DNA of 64,000 bases from Symbiodinium natans (GCA_905221605.1 CAJNDS010000603.1:1-64000); one strand, 5' to 3'; shown: positions 24,246 through 37,800, counted from the stretch's first letter. Notes: generated from the letters alone by a model not told the origin. A program made the numbers and translations.

Positions 24246-27200
24246 CCCGCCGTTGCCAGCAAACTGCAAAACGAAAGTACCTTGCTCTTTATGTCTGTGA
24301 AGGAGCTCGCATGTCTATTGCGTGCCTCAAAAGACTGTGCACATTTGTGACCAATCTTCATACCTCATTGCCATCCGCCAGCTACTCGGCCAGGGTTCAA
24401 ATGGGCTCGGTCGGGTCCATCCACGGCTCACCAAATACTTGAGTTACTTGAGTAGGCTTGGAAACATGCAGGCAGCGCTTCCGGATCGGATCCTTTCTCA
24501 GATGGGAAGTTGGGACTTGAGATCGGGGCCACGAAACCTAGACAATGAAACCGAGGAGTAACGTAGGGAAGAGGGGGGCGGGGACCTGGGTACGTGGGGG
24601 TGGGGGTGTCCCTGCCTTGCTTACCCTTAACTATTGAAATATCAACGAGATGAGGCCTCGAGGCCATCTGGAACCTGCAAAAAAAAGCGACTGCAAAGCC
24701 AGATAAACCGGATGCTACACCCTCTGCAGAGCTGAGAACTCTGCCTGGTCGCAGAGCGGCAGGAGAGGTTTTGATCTTGTTTGGAAACCGTGGGGCAAGA
24801 TGTTGACCAGAACCCAGCAAAACAGATCAAAACCTCGGAGTGCCAGAGCTTCTTCACTCAGCATTCGTTTATGGTCGTGTCGGTCTTCGCGCGGCCTGGC
24901 AGTCAGTCGTACAAAATGTATACGCATGGTGAATTCTCTATCCCCCATTTAAGCATGGGCTTCGACTTGATGACGAGAAGCCTTCCACCATGGAAAGCTG
25001 CAGGCTGTCAGCTCTCTTGCAGCAGCACCATCTGGCCATCCAAACACGCGCACCCAGAGATTTCAGAAGCTCTTGATGTCAAACAGGACAGCGGGACGGC
25101 AGCGTAGGCCTGACCAGACCCATCCCAGCCCATTCCAGCCCCCAAATCACGGGCACAGGCTTACCATATTCTAAGAGCAGTGAGAAAAACTTGCCGAAGC
25201 CTCCGCGACCGGAACTTACATCACCCCTTTCAACCCACCCCCGTTCGAGCGTCAAGTCTGATGACTGTCAGGCCGAAGCACCCCGCCCTCGAAAGCGAAA
25301 CTTGTCCGTCGCCACTTTGGTTGTTCAAGCGAAGACACGCCTTTGCTGTTATGAGCAATCTAGACCCATTTTGGGAGAAAGACCAAGAGCGCTTGGACAT
25401 GTAGAAGTTTGAAGGAGGTCTAGTTGTTGAGCCCAAGCTGGAGAGACAGGTCAGTTCCTCTTACAACCTGCTTGTAAAAGCAAAATCCTGCACCAGACAT
25501 CGTCAGACACAACTAGCCTCCTAATCCTGTTTAGCTTTCTGTCCTGAACTCCGATTGGCACCGCAGGAAAACCTTAGGCCCGACACCGAGAGAGACCTTG
25601 AATGCAGCAGCTCAGGCGGACGCGCGGAGCGCAAACAATTCAGGATCGCTCCTTCCACTGCCATGTAGTCGATCTAAGCTGCAAGTGTTGAAGCTGCAAG
25701 GAGTGAGCGCACCCTTTGGTTTGACAACCGAAACTGCTTCATGGAGTTGCTGTGTGTGTGTGTTTGCCCACCAGGTCATTTGCAGTTCCTGCTCACCACC
25801 GCTGCGCTGGGCATGAACATGAACCTGCAGACGGCGAGCCTTCTATCCAAGAACCAAACATCTCCGAACCCTAGAACGGCTTACTGAACCAGGCGCCATA
25901 AAGTTTGCCTCCAGAGGGACTTCAATGCAGCTCGGAAAGCCGTGAGTAGCGCAACGCTGTATCACCTGCAAAACTGCTCAGGGTTTCGTCGGGAGTATGA
26001 CGATCAGCATGAGTCGGAAAGGTTTCAACAACGCTGCGCATCTGCATAACTCACAACGAGCGCCCTTTTCTGTCCCAGTTCACCTACCTGGATGTCTTCC
26101 GGAAAGTTCTCCAGTCTGGGGGTGCTCCTCGCATGGCTAATGCGTCAGACAAACCGCTTGCAAGCGCTGTACTTGCACTCGATCACGAATGAAACCTGAC
26201 CTGCAATGCCTTTCGAATAGCTGTTGTTTTGAAACCGAAATGGAGCAGCTTCAACAGCCCAGTGAGCAGTTGGCACGTGGCCGTGATCATCGTTCCGATT
26301 TCTGAGGTTTTGGCTGTGTATCTGAGGTCGGTACGCTGTTTGTAGGCACTACAACATGGACGTGAGAGCAAGGCAGCATGTACGCAGGGACAACGGAACG
26401 AGTGAGGGCGGGGGTGGGGCCAAAAAACCTTTGGCAGGGAGCGCATGGGCTGACAGCTGGTGCTAGGCGCGCGCTGTCAGGAGCCACGCTTAAATCCGGA
26501 GGTAGCCTACTGGAGCATTCCAAGTCTCGGGCAGGACAGAGGAGAAAAAAGCAAAGGGGGGACTGAGGGAAAGAAGAAAGGGGGCGCGTCCACGGAAGCA
26601 GGACCATGCATCGCGACTAGCAACATGTTTAGAAAAACACCGAATCAGTTTGCAGTTGAGTGGCGCGGCGATGCGCCAAATCCGAGAAGGAGGTACCTGT
26701 CGCAAGGGTTGACCACTACAACAAACAGATCTGGAAGCAGAGATTGCATGAGGCAAACTTCGTAACAGTTGTAAACAGACCATCCACTTCAGGTCGACTT
26801 GGCCATCCCACCCCAACGCTGTAGTGCCCGAAGTTGTGGTTGCGGAAGTTGAGGACCACAAGGGCTAATCCTTTCGAAACCAGGTGCAAGAAAGACTATC
26901 CGAGAATCCATCTTCCATGGCACGTGTAGAGGTGCCGAGACTGGAGCGGACACCGATGTTGTTCTTCTCCCTGCTCTCCTGCCCATTGCGAGACCATGCT
27001 TCCACGCTTTCAAGGAGTCTGCACACCAATAGTGCCCTCAGGTGGTTTGCAGTGCTCAAGTGATGCGGCGAGGAGCGCAAGATGTGCCCAAATGGAGTCA
27101 GAACCCACGGAGCCGAGGTGCGCGAGGCCGCTCCACTGGTTGTGCTGAAGGGCCAACACAGAAGAGTAAGCCCATGGAAAATCCGCGTCCTGTGTGTGTG

Positions 27201-27503
27201 TGCTCTGACGCAAAGCCATTTCCCGACACAGGCGATGTTTACCGTCTCGAAGCTCAAACACTTAGGGCTTTGGGACTTCCACGTGGACGGAGGCACGAAG
27301 TGACTTCCGAAGTGCTGCGCGAGATTTCTTGTGAAACTTTCTTGGAGTTTTTTTTTCAATGTTCCATTGGAAAGTAGGGAAACTGTAAACAACTGGTGAA
27401 ATTACGGGCCGACACGTTTGATAAGGATCAACCGTCACGACTAGAAGCATAACTTCGAAGATGGATGACACGATCATTGTTGGTGCCTGCGATATGATGG
27501 TAA

Positions 27504-30500
27504 CTAAGGATATGTCCACCGGCTAAGCAGGCTTCGAATGTGCGACAAGAAGTCTTCGAGTGCACTTGAAGAACCTCCTCTACAAGCTTGCCCATGAAAA
27601 TTAACATCAAAAGTTCTTGCCGGAAGCTCAGGGAACCCACTCCCAAACGCCAGACTTGTGGAGGTTTCCTCTCGTGGAGAGAAGCATGTTGATTTACAGA
27701 TTTGCCGCGTGTCAAATATGCCGATGCCCCTCCTCGGCTTCATGCCAACGGAGGAAGGCCAGCACACCGCCCTGGTCGTGGAAGATGTGGATCTCGGTGT
27801 GCGGAAGGGGTCCCAAAGAGTACGTATACCTACCAAGTACTCCATAGAAGGGGCCATGAAGCCATTGTTCTGGTTCATGCGTTGCAGCTGCTGGCTTCAG
27901 CATAGCTCGTACAATCGGGCTCAAAAGGGCACGCGGAGAAGAGATGGCTCGTGAAATCAGCACAGCTCTGACAAGATCTTGAAAAGAACAGGGCCCCTGC
28001 ACCGTCACCCTGCAGCGGACTGGCTGCTGGTGTTCCGGTGCGCCCCACCCTGGAAAAGCACGCCCTCAGAGAAACAAAGCAAGCTACCGCAGCGTAGAAG
28101 CATGGCCCCATACAAGCACACCATACTTCAGGATGACCCAGACAGCAACCTCTGGATCGGATCCTCAACCCTTCAAGATCCTGAAATCGGTCAGTTCCAG
28201 TTCCCAGTGCCCGAGAAGCCCATCCGCCTCAGGGCAATCAAGTCCTTGCAAAGCCGCTTCCAGGCCGCCTGGACTTTCGGGATGAAGGGGGCTTTGGATG
28301 GTTTTGGGGCTTCGGGCGGCATATTATGAAGGTTTGAATCGGGTTTCGGGGCTCAAGGAGCGTTGGAATGCTTGGCTGGCGTGTACTTGGTTTTGAGGTC
28401 GGAGAAGATGTCATGCTGGAAAGCATGGAAAGCTCAGGATGGCGCTGGGATGCCAGAAGTCTTCGCGACCTCGGGGCATGCTGCGCCCCTGCACCGTGTG
28501 CCGTTTGCACAGCACTTCGCCACTTCACCACTTCAGACCCTGCCAGATTGGGCCCCTACCCGGTCCCAGTCCAAAGCTGGTCCGTTGGGCCAGCAGAAGG
28601 GCCGGCAATCGCCCACCTGTCACACAGCGCAGCGCAGAGCGTGCAGCAGAATCCTGAACGTGCCTCTTGGCCCTGCAGGAGCATGGGCACCCCGGGGCAT
28701 GTCAGCACCAAGACCAAGCCTGAGCATGGCGGGCCGTCCAGAGCAGATGTTTCTCGCGGCGCACCATGCTGCACCATGCTGGCCTAATGCTGAACGTCTC
28801 CATGCGAACTCATTCTTGGCGACCTATCCACAGGACAGTTCGATAATGTCCTCGACGCAACACTGCCGGCAGCACTGCTGACACTCACAAGTAGTACTTG
28901 ACAGGTGGTCAGCCTCGTCGGGGTCTGGGTAAGGCAAGCACTTGTCAGCCTTACGGCACAGACCCCATACATCTGAGACTCATCTTCTGTCAGCCCAACG
29001 CATGCCGCTGGTCTTCTGGGCAGGGGACTTTCTGGAATGCGTCACCACCTTCGCCCTAGGCGCAACAAACCAGGAGGCTTAGGGCTTGCTAGCAAGGTTT
29101 CACCGCCGAAATCTTGCGGGCCGCACTACCGCGTCCTCCGGCATGAAGGCTTTTCCGTTGTGCACCGCTGCTGGGACCTTAGGACCAGGCCGGGCATCCG
29201 AAAAACAAAACCCAAAAAAGAGCAAAGCATACCAAAACCCGAGACCTACAAGCCGGACGAGAACTGGTGGGGCCTAAAGAAGCCCCTCTAGAATCCTGGG
29301 ACCCAAGCCGTCGAAAAAAGTCTCAACTCCTTGCCCCTCTCTGGGTACCTTTCTACGGACCCCGCCCCCCCCTTTTTCCTAACAGAGCCGTTAAACTTAA
29401 ACCCGAACCCCAAAAGCCCTCAACCCTTCTCTAAACCCCCAAACCTAAACCCTATTCTCAAACCCACTCTCAGACATACTCGAGCTTTTTCCAGGGCCAT
29501 GGGCCCTCCCGTAGCGGTCCGAGGCTGCGGTGTCGTGGCTCTCCTCAGAAGAAAGGCGGGGGAGGAGGTTAAAAAGGTCTTGGGATGGAATCCATAGATT
29601 GTCGTTTCGGGTCGTATCGGGGTTCAGGATTCTTGCAAGTTTGTCCGGGCAAATATAGTTCGGCCGGGGTGCGCCTTTCAAATGCCGGGCCCCTACCCTC
29701 AGAGGCCATCGTGGCAGAGGGCCAGACATGAATCAAGGCTCTCACAGCTCAGAAATCTCGAGCTTTAACCTTTGGGATTTAGGCTTCCGTAAAAACACGC
29801 ACACACACACACACACACATTTCTACTCAGGGCCTGGGAGCAATGCGCTGCTGCTTAGGTGTAGGAGTTTAGGAAACTTTCTCCTAGGGCCCCAAAATAT
29901 CAACACTCTGCTGGGGCCCTGGCCATAAAGACCTCAGCACAGCGCGGCACAATGTTCCAATTTGGGTGCAACTTCCACCCACAGCCTTGCACTTGGATAG
30001 ACGTACGAGCAGGCGCGAGGCCAACCACAACTTCAGCCAAGTCGCAACCCGTCCCCGCAGGGTATGGGCTCCTCGTGGGCGGAAAGAAGCAAAGAACGTG
30101 GCATTGTGTGGCATTCCAACATAAACAGAGTGGGTCCAGCAAGCATGTATGGCAAACAACTACAGGCAATGGAGAAGCTCGCCTGTTGCGAATCAAAAGC
30201 CCTCAACCATGACCACACCCAAAACCCTGGGCTCAAAAGCCTGAAACCAAGTGCTCTGTACGCACCCCTTGAAACCTAAAAAGGGGCAGCTTAAGGCAGA
30301 CTTCTGAAGCCCTGACCTCAAGAAACTCCTACTATAGGCCTAGTTGCGACGATGTCTGCTCTCAGCCCCCGGCGCCCGGGAGCCAGGCCCGTCAGTCCCC
30401 TGACCACCTTCGTAAGGTCTCGGAACCTGAGAATCTCATATGGTCTTCTGAACTTCTGTATGCGTTTTCTGTTCTGAGCCGGCGGTTGGGAGGAATCTTG

Positions 30501-33131
30501 CCCAGGGCCGGGCTCGTCAAGCGGATGCACGAGCGAATCGTAGATCCTGCAGTTCGACAAGGCCACAAGCTTCTGAGGGCAAGAGGTAGGGCTTGCAGGG
30601 TTGGAGGCCTTCAGGACAGTTCAGGGCATTTCGGCTTCACCCGTCTGGTCCAGCAGAAGAGTGCCATGTCCCACTGCATGTGGAAGCCCAAGCCGCCCCA
30701 CCTGGCTTTGCGAGGCTTTACGGCTTGGGCTCAGGCAAGGCGCTGAGTGGCTAAAAGTGCTGAGGACAAATGAGAAGAGAGTAGACTTTAATTAAGCATA
30801 TTTCAAGAGGTACTGAGGTACTTCTGGGATGAGCACTGCAGGAACCCGTCGCCATCCTCCAAATCTTCGGCGATGGCCTGGTGTTGAGAGGAACTTCTGA
30901 AAAGCATCGACATGAAGACAACCCTGGGGCTGGTGCCAGGCACCCATGTCGCCTCCCGAAGAGCTGAGTTAGACCATGAGTGCATCAAAGCCTCGCTTGC
31001 GTCTACTCCAGTTGCTACCTACAAAGTGCCGTCAACTCTGCCAGTAGAGCAGCCCCGTCAGGGTCGCTCTCACCTGCCAGCCACTTGTGAGGCTTTGAGC
31101 ACCTCTGAACGGGGCAATCATGACGGTCTCACCTCCTGGAAGTTTCCGGATGGACTTCGTCGAGTCCACTCGGAGCCCATCCACGCCGACACCTGGGCAA
31201 GCATGCCTCATGCTCTCTTCACCGTCGGCAGTGCTGCATGCTGCACCCTAAACCATCCCTAAACCCTAAGCCATAAACCCTAAACCCTAAACCCTAAACC
31301 CCCCCCCCAAAAAAAAAAGATATTAAACATAGAAAGGCCAGCCAGGCCAGCAGCTGAGCATCAAACGCAGGAGAAGGGTCTCGGCTGCGGCAAGTATGCA
31401 ACGATTGACCTGTTTCACAACAAGTGCCACACATGACGCCTGGATGCAGTCATAGAGTCATATTACTCTAAGGCGGCCCATAATGTGGTGCTGATCTAAG
31501 CCTGTTTGGGAGTTCTGATGCCTCTAGCCACTCTGAGCAGCCGCTCACTGCCGCCGATGTCCAAGTGAAGGTTGGGGAAATATGTGGGCCTTTTGTGATC
31601 CTGAACAATCTAGACGGAATAGTATACTCATGTATACTCTAAACGCAACCCACGGCAACTAAAGTCCGTAGCGAACATCTCCACCCCTCCGCTCCGCTCC
31701 GTGCCTCTGGCTTGGAGAAGTCGGGCCGAGGCCCCCAAAAGGTCTCCTTGCACACCATCTCTTTTTTGGCTTCCCGACGCTTTTCCCCCAAGTCGAGCTC
31801 CACCATGCTGCCTCGCTCATGAAGAGCTGCGGTCCGTAGAGGAATTGCGCACCTCCCGGTTCCGTGCTCGCATCTCTGGGCATCTTTGCAAGGTCAGCTC
31901 AGGTTCGGACCCCACATCATGTGGTTAAAAACAAAATCCACAATCACGCAGATGTCCAGCCTGGGATCCAGCTTTTGCGGGATGCTTTTGCAGGATGAGC
32001 CTTTTGATGCCTTTTGTGTACGCCCGAAAGCCTTGAGGCCTTCGCAGATGCGCCTGCTGGACAAAGTGTGCCAGGTCCTGAAGGCTGCCGTAGGCGTTGT
32101 CCACCTGGGCCGTGCATGATATTGTTGACAGGCCACTGCCCGGATGGCCAGCTTGAACTATGCAGATCAACCAGAATGAGAATCCATGTGACCGTGAAGG
32201 GGCACAGCTGAGCTCGCAACCGCAGCAAACGAGATCACATCGTAGCCTGGAAAGCCGGAATTCGTCAAACTTTTGGCATGCACGCAGCCTTCTAAATCAC
32301 TCAGAGCCATGCCCCAGCGATCCAAAACGCCACTGGTCAGGCGCCGCCTGGGCTGGATTGCGAATGCCGTCAATGGGGAACTTGGGGTGTTCACATGCAC
32401 GGTGAACTTTATCGAGGGCAGGGGCATGCCTCTGCTCCCAGACAAGTGGCAGAACGACACGTAAACATAACTGCACTGAACGCTTGCATGTCACATGATC
32501 GTTTAGAGGCATGCGTGCTACAGCTGATCACCGTCACAGGGCTAGTCTTGCGGCATAGTTGCAAGCACTCATCTGACGTGCTGGCTCCGAGGTCCCAGCA
32601 CATCCTGCTGTACGGGCCTGGGAAGCATTGCATACGAATCATTTTCCTCAATCACCGCCCAGTCTGATACGCAAAGCTGCTAAGCCTGGTGCATGAGCGA
32701 AATTGCAGTGATACCTGCATCTCGCAAGGCTCGTCAAGAAGTTGCCCAGGCAACGCTGTGCGGCTTTCAACAGTTATCTATACAGGCTGTATTTACAAGA
32801 CACACACACCCACACCCACACCCACCACACACGCACACACACGCACACCCACACGCACATGCCATGGAAGCTGACATGACTGCCCGGAGCGCTTTCTCGG
32901 CCGCCGGCCGAGATCCCGGAGGTGTGGCAGCTTGGCAGCAGCCGCCCGTAGCGTGCCCTCACCTGAAAGAGTCGTTGTCTGAAGCTCAAGGGCCCGAAGA
33001 TGGGGGATTTTGCAATTCTCAAGATTGTGACTGGTAAGATCTGCAAGTTTCGGGCTCCACTTGCGTGCTTGGGTGACACATTGCGCACGACGCCTGTGAA
33101 GCTGCCGAGATGGAGCTCATAGAGCACCAAC
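27504..33131 (-). CDS. GH13 alpha-amylase-family enzyme, branching-enzyme-like
   Basis: The family cleaves or transfers alpha-glucosidic bonds, and this member most resembles glucan branching enzymes. Exons in order on minus: LVLYELHLGSFTG (from 33,131); GYDVISFAAV (32,246-32,218); VDNAYGSLQDLAHFVQQAH (32,104-32,046); LDICVIVDFVFNHMMWGPN, region I, from 31,960; FLYGPQLFMSE to 31,812; ETFWGPRPDFSKPE (31,746-31,705); VGVDGLRVDSTKSIRKLPG, region II with nucleophile Asp (31,192-31,133); AIAEDLEDGDGFLQ, region III with acid Glu, from 30,877; WGGLGFHMQWDMALF from 30,701; LVLVLTCPGVPMLLQGQE (28,719-28,664); AWKRLCKDLIALRR from 28,268; GGVLAFLRWHEA from 27,771; GFPELPARTFDVNFHG near 27,600. Three joins are phase-checked, with GC donors. 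Region IV and the N-terminal sugar-binding part were not found. Confidence 0.7.
29397..29465 (+). repeat. Degenerate telomere-like tract
   Basis: CCCGAACCCC, CCCTCAACCC, CTAAACCCCCAAACCTAAACCC type units, CCCTAAA-oriented on plus. It lies in an intron of the GH13 gene by my model. A (CA)10 run is nearby at 29,798-29,819. Confidence 0.5.
31133..31192 (-). CDS. GH13 catalytic exon, region II
   Basis: This exon is listed separately because it decides the family. After a CCCAG acceptor the frame reads VGVDGLRVDSTKSIRKLPG. The G-L-R-V-D-S core is GH13 region II, and its Asp is the expected nucleophile. It ends at a canonical GTGAGA donor (31,132), one of the few GT donors in the window. A telomere-like array sits in the intron just upstream at 31,246-31,305. 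Confidence 0.7.
31246..31305 (+). repeat. Telomere-like CCCTAAA array in a GH13 intron
   Basis: Seven CCCTAAA or near-CCCTAAA units followed by a C9 A10 run at 31,300-31,319. By my model it is between GH13 exons 31,746-31,705 and 31,192-31,133, so it is intronic and reads TTTAGGG on the coding strand. Confidence 0.8.
32804..32860 (+). repeat. CA/CACC microsatellite
   Basis: (CA)n mixed with CACCCA units. It translates on minus as Val/Trp/Cys-rich low-complexity sequence, which is not coding. It lies in an intron of the GH13 gene. Confidence 0.7.
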
Positions 33132-34535
33132 CTGTGCGAAATGGCAGGTTTTACATTTAAAGTCTTATGGCGTTGTCTCCAGGTCGTGCCTAAAAAGCAT
33201 GCCTTAGCGAGATCCGCCAACTGATGCGTACCTGTGTACCCTGTAGATTACGACATGCAATTGGTTATGGCCTGCTCGACTATGATCAAACAACAAGTAG
33301 AACGAATCGGCCCATCAAAGTATTTTACTTGGCGTTCATGTTGACTTCGCAACGTCCGCACCACGCTGCCGCCCCTTGGCCCCAAAGCCCTGGCCTGGGA
33401 AGTTCCAATATGCTGAGACCCGCGCTCCCGGTCGCCACAGCGCCGGAACGGCTGCGGGGCCGGCGGCAGATCGGCCTGGCAAGAGGGGAGGAGAGATTCC
33501 TCTCAGAGCCTACTTGTAGGTTGAACGACACAGTACTACAAACACCTGCAAACCGCAGACTCGTGTAAAGACTTCTCGTTCACAGGCTGCACTAGCTTTC
33601 ATACCAAAAGTTGTAGGACAGTGGACCGCTACAAAGAGACTGCAATTCAGGCCGGGCGCGCCACAACACTCCAGTATTCAGGGCCCAGTGGCGCAGAGGC
33701 CTTGGGCGAGTCTCAATCTCCATCGCACTAGCAGATACTAGAAGGGCCTGCAGTGTGAACAGGATCACGGGCTCCCTCCTTGACTCTCCCTGGATCGGCC
33801 GCGTGAAGCAGCAAAAGCCCAGAAATAAGCTCCTTGCAGTCAGGTCCACCATCGGGCTGCCTGCCTCCATCACAGTCCTCAGTAAGACAGGGCAGAAGGG
33901 AAGGAACGGGGAAGGACCGTGAAACGAGCATGAAAGGAACGTCAAGTCCGTAAATCTGTGCTTTTGCGCTCGATGCACCATGTCTCAGGCCCGAACCCGG
34001 ACCAGCCATCACCCTCCTCCCTTTGGAGGCAATATGCCTAGCACACGGTCGGTCGCATAACCGTGAGCACGTGGGTCTTCGAAGCTGAAACTGAACCAAC
34101 TCCGCGAAACGCTCAGCAGCCCAACATTGGGATCTATTCGCCAGTCTCTTCTGTGCCTAGGCACGAAAATGGGCTAGGGATCCGAATTCTGGGCAGGACA
34201 CAGTAAGAGAAAGCCGCATGAGGCCATCAGCCACCTCTGCTGGGCTGTGTAGCCGACACTCTGAGCAAAAAATCGGTGTCGCCATGGATGCAAAAGTCGA
34301 CGGCATCGCCGATCCTCAACTGCATGCTCGGACCAACTGGCAGTCAGACTTCCCCCCTTCATGCGCAAATGACTGCGATCACCGATGTCATCTTTCCAGG
34401 CCGCTGGCCATTGACCAGGAGCCATCGCATCCTTTGGGCATGTCACGAACCATGTTATCACGAAAGCCCACCGCGACATCCTGCATAGCAATTGAACGCT
34501 TGCGACCTCAGACTTTCTTTCTGAAATTCTGAGGC

Positions 34536-35006
34536 CTAGACCTCGATAATCTCGTCTTCCGAGGTCTGAATCTCAGCCTGAGAACGCGAGGCTGCCTGGC
34601 CTCCTAGCAAGTTCTTCCTTCCGAATCCATCCCTGGCGCCTGCCGTGCCTCACGCATCTTCCGCATCGTCAGAGGTCCCCAAGAGCCGTCTGTCGCCACG
34701 GCCTCGCCAGAAAAAGCACCGGCAGAAGGGCACAGAAATGCACCAAATGCAGTCAGCCAAGCGGAAATAAGCGGAAGAGTAGTGCGGGGCTCCAGCCTGC
34801 GCTCCTGTGATGATGACCCGCGGAGCTACCAAGAGGCCTGATAGACCGCTTCTCAAGTTTTCGTGCTTCAGAAGGCCACCGCTGACCAGCTCGAAAAAGA
34901 CGGGCAAGCGCGCAGGGAAAAGACCGAGCAGCACACTTAAGCGCACGCCACTGCCGTCCGTGACATAGGGATTATCTGTAGCCTCGCTCTGGTGCAGGGC
35001 AAGCAC
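34536..35006 (-). CDS. 3' end of an unidentified gene
   Basis: A minus frame from about 35,006 reads ATDNPYVTDGSGVRLSVLLG, then LFPARLPVFFELVSGGLLKH and GLLVAPRVIITGAQAGA. It is followed by the last exon: a GGCAG acceptor opens at 34,639 and codes FGRKNLLGGQAASRSQAEIQ, then TSEDEIIEV and a TAG at 34,536. The acidic tail is a typical C-terminus. The junction between the two pieces is not resolved, because the first frame meets a TGA at 34,650. The family is unknown, and the hydrophobic part could be a buried or membrane segment. Confidence 0.4.
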
Positions 35007-35099
35007 CCCTTCTCAATGTTCCAGAGACATGTAAGGCAGGACGCAGACCCCGCCTCACCGCTATGAAGTTGTGAATACATGTCCATATTCACTATGTGG

Positions 35100-37800
35100 C
35101 TCTACTTTAGGAACCATGGAGCTTGAAGGGACAAGGTGACAAGGCATGCGCGCCCTCAATAGCACGGTACAGACGCACTCCGATTATCAGACTATCGCGC
35201 ACATAGCCTTCGCACGGAACCTATTTTTCAACCTAACTGTCCGAATATGATTGTTGTTCCACATCCTGCGCCGTGCCTGCACGAAGAACTCCGAAGCAGC
35301 TAGTCCTGGGTGACAGCTTCTACTCTTTAGGAGTTGCGCGTGCTCCAGGAAGAGCGCCCAAGTACTGCCCCTGTTACAGTACACTTGGCAGACTTTGGCG
35401 CATCAAACTCCACAGGGTAGAAGGAAGTCTCTGTAGCTATGCATGCCAAGACACTCTCCGCATCCGTTGGCTCTCCGCGTGGTGTGACGGCCTCATAGCA
35501 ACAGGCTGCATACATACAGTACAGTACAGAGGTTTGATGAGGCCTTGGGACATTTTTGGGCCCCAGGTTTGGTTGTTACAAGAGCAGCGATAACCTCTCA
35601 AAGTCTACAGAGGTCTCGAGCAAAGCTGCGATGACACCTCTGACACCACCCGCTCAAGTTTCATAAAGGGCCAAGCCTCCTCGGTAGTTGCCTCATCGCC
35701 GGTGCTGTATCCCTTGTCCTTGTCCTTGTCCTGGTCCTTGAGCATGAACTCTGCGAATACCATGTCTCTGTGCAACGAGAAGGCAGGGCCATGAACTGAG
35801 CTCCGCACTGATTGAGACGCGTCTGACCTCAGCCAACATAGGGCTTAGAATGGCCACTTCGGGGCTTAAAGTGGAAAGGCTTAGGGATGAATCTATAAGG
35901 CAAAGGTCACTGTTGCAACAGCTCCGCGAATCGAGCAGCCTAACTCAGAAAAAGTAAATCACACATCATCTCACCTCGGCTCCTGGCTTCGTTCGTCTCC
36001 GCGGCTGCGGCTGCATCCACATGTCCGGGCCTTTGCCAAGAGATGCCAAGAGGCGACGGAGGCACAACACATCGCAACACGCCCTGCCAACAAGCAGCCA
36101 AGCTTTGTCCGAGTTCCTTCCTTAAATTTGACTCCGAGGCCAAGCGGCTTGGAAGGTCTCTGGGAACGAGGCCAACCTGACACCGCCAATTTCAAGACCT
36201 GAAGCATCCTTTAAGATTCGCCGGGCGCCTCCATAGCCTCGGGGTGCACGGACCCGAACCAAGAGCGCCTCACCCGCGCAGAGCTCACAGAGTCGCGAGC
36301 TCACAGGATGATCCCTGGGCCCTGCACTCTCCACAGTGTCGGAGCCTGAAACTCTTGAAGCTCTTTATGGCAGCGATGCTAAGTGCACCATGCAGAAGCA
36401 TCAGAAGTCATAAGTGTGCGCTGAAGCGAGCGGGCACTTCTTCTTTAATTCACATGCAAAGGATGCCGCCGGGCACCGGGCTCCTGGACCCATTCGGTAA
36501 TGAAGGCATAGGCTTCTCCTCAAACAGGACTGCAAGTGCGGCGTTGAGAATGCTTGGCTGCCCGCGGGCCTTGGAACGGTATGGTTCAAACTTGCAATGG
36601 GGTGCCTCAAGCGATAAAGTGCGAGCGATGTGATTGTTGAGTCAGACTAAGGGCTACAGGTGCTGTTGCTCGGAGCAGCTATTTGGCAGATCCCTGTTGT
36701 TTCAATGCTTATGCTTCTGTTTTCCATTTGCCTCTGTCCTGCAGGAATGTCCGTGCTGAGGTGGACCCAGTGCCCAGGCTCCAGGCCCTGCGAAGGCAGC
36801 AACATGGTACTCTCTACATTGTAGAATTTCGTTACGAAGCAGGAATTTGCAATTCTAGACACCCGAAGAGGGCGTCTTGGGTTAGTTTCCTCATCTGCGC
36901 CGTTTGCTCATGAAGGACCCAGTCATGGCCTTCTGCATCGGGAAGCTTTGGCCATTCTTCTTGCGGACCAGCCTCGTCAAGCTTCGCACTTGTGAAGTCA
37001 TCATGTTCTTGTGTGTTGGGACTGTGTTTGAACAAATTTGCGGGGCGCGTCGGATTGATGATTTCGTGCATTGTGTTTGTTTTGTGCAAACGATCTCTCA
37101 GTGTGTTCCGTGCCGTACTTTCTGTGTTTGGGCCTTATCTGGGGCTTCTAACTATGAGGTGAGACCGCTCGGCAAGAGCGTCGCAACAGCTTCGCTGCTG
37201 AGCACTTTTTGGCGGCCTGGGCGGCCACGACAACTCGGAGCGATCTCTCGCTGCTGGTGGCGACATGGGCTTGGGATGGCTCAGGGTTCTGGGTACTGCG
37301 AAAGTCACGACCATGCCAAGCTCTTCCAGGTTTCGGTGGTCCCTGTAGGCCCCGTCGGGTGGAGCTTCCAAAGCACCTGCTCTGGCTTCGGTTCTTCGAA
37401 GTTGAAGTTGACCATCTGCGACTCTGAAGCCGGGAAAGTCTCCTCGTTCACGCTTCCCGCAAGGACTGGAAGTCCGCCATGCTGTCAAGCGATAGACCGA
37501 GGCAGCTAAGGATGTTTGGGCAAAGTGTCCTGTAGACCAGCGCCTCATCAGGTGCATGACAGCCAACAACTTGAGCCCTGCGAAGAGGAAACTTCAGCGG
37601 GAACACGTGGCCTGCGTCTTGTCTTGATGTGTGCCTTGCGCTAAAGAACCCTTCCCTTCAGGGCTGGGCCACACATTGGTCGCTGTGGGATCCTCCGGCC
37701 GCAATGGCACATCGAACAGCAAGAAGCTGTTGAATTGGAAAGGTTGGTCTTTAAGAACCGAGGACGCGGCCCAGTATTCGAAGACCCTCGATCCACTTGA
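35100..37800. other. No supportable gene
   Basis: Both strands have open frames, including 201 codons on plus at 36,904-37,509 with an open minus frame opposite. None shows a recognisable domain. A short CCTTGT hexamer repeat lies at 35,711-35,735. By context this may be the spacer between the kelch-BTB gene and the gene ending at 34,536. Confidence 0.35.

Noticed and set aside
36904-37509. A 201-codon plus frame with an open minus frame opposite
   Set aside because: Neither translation has a recognisable pattern, and strand cannot be decided.
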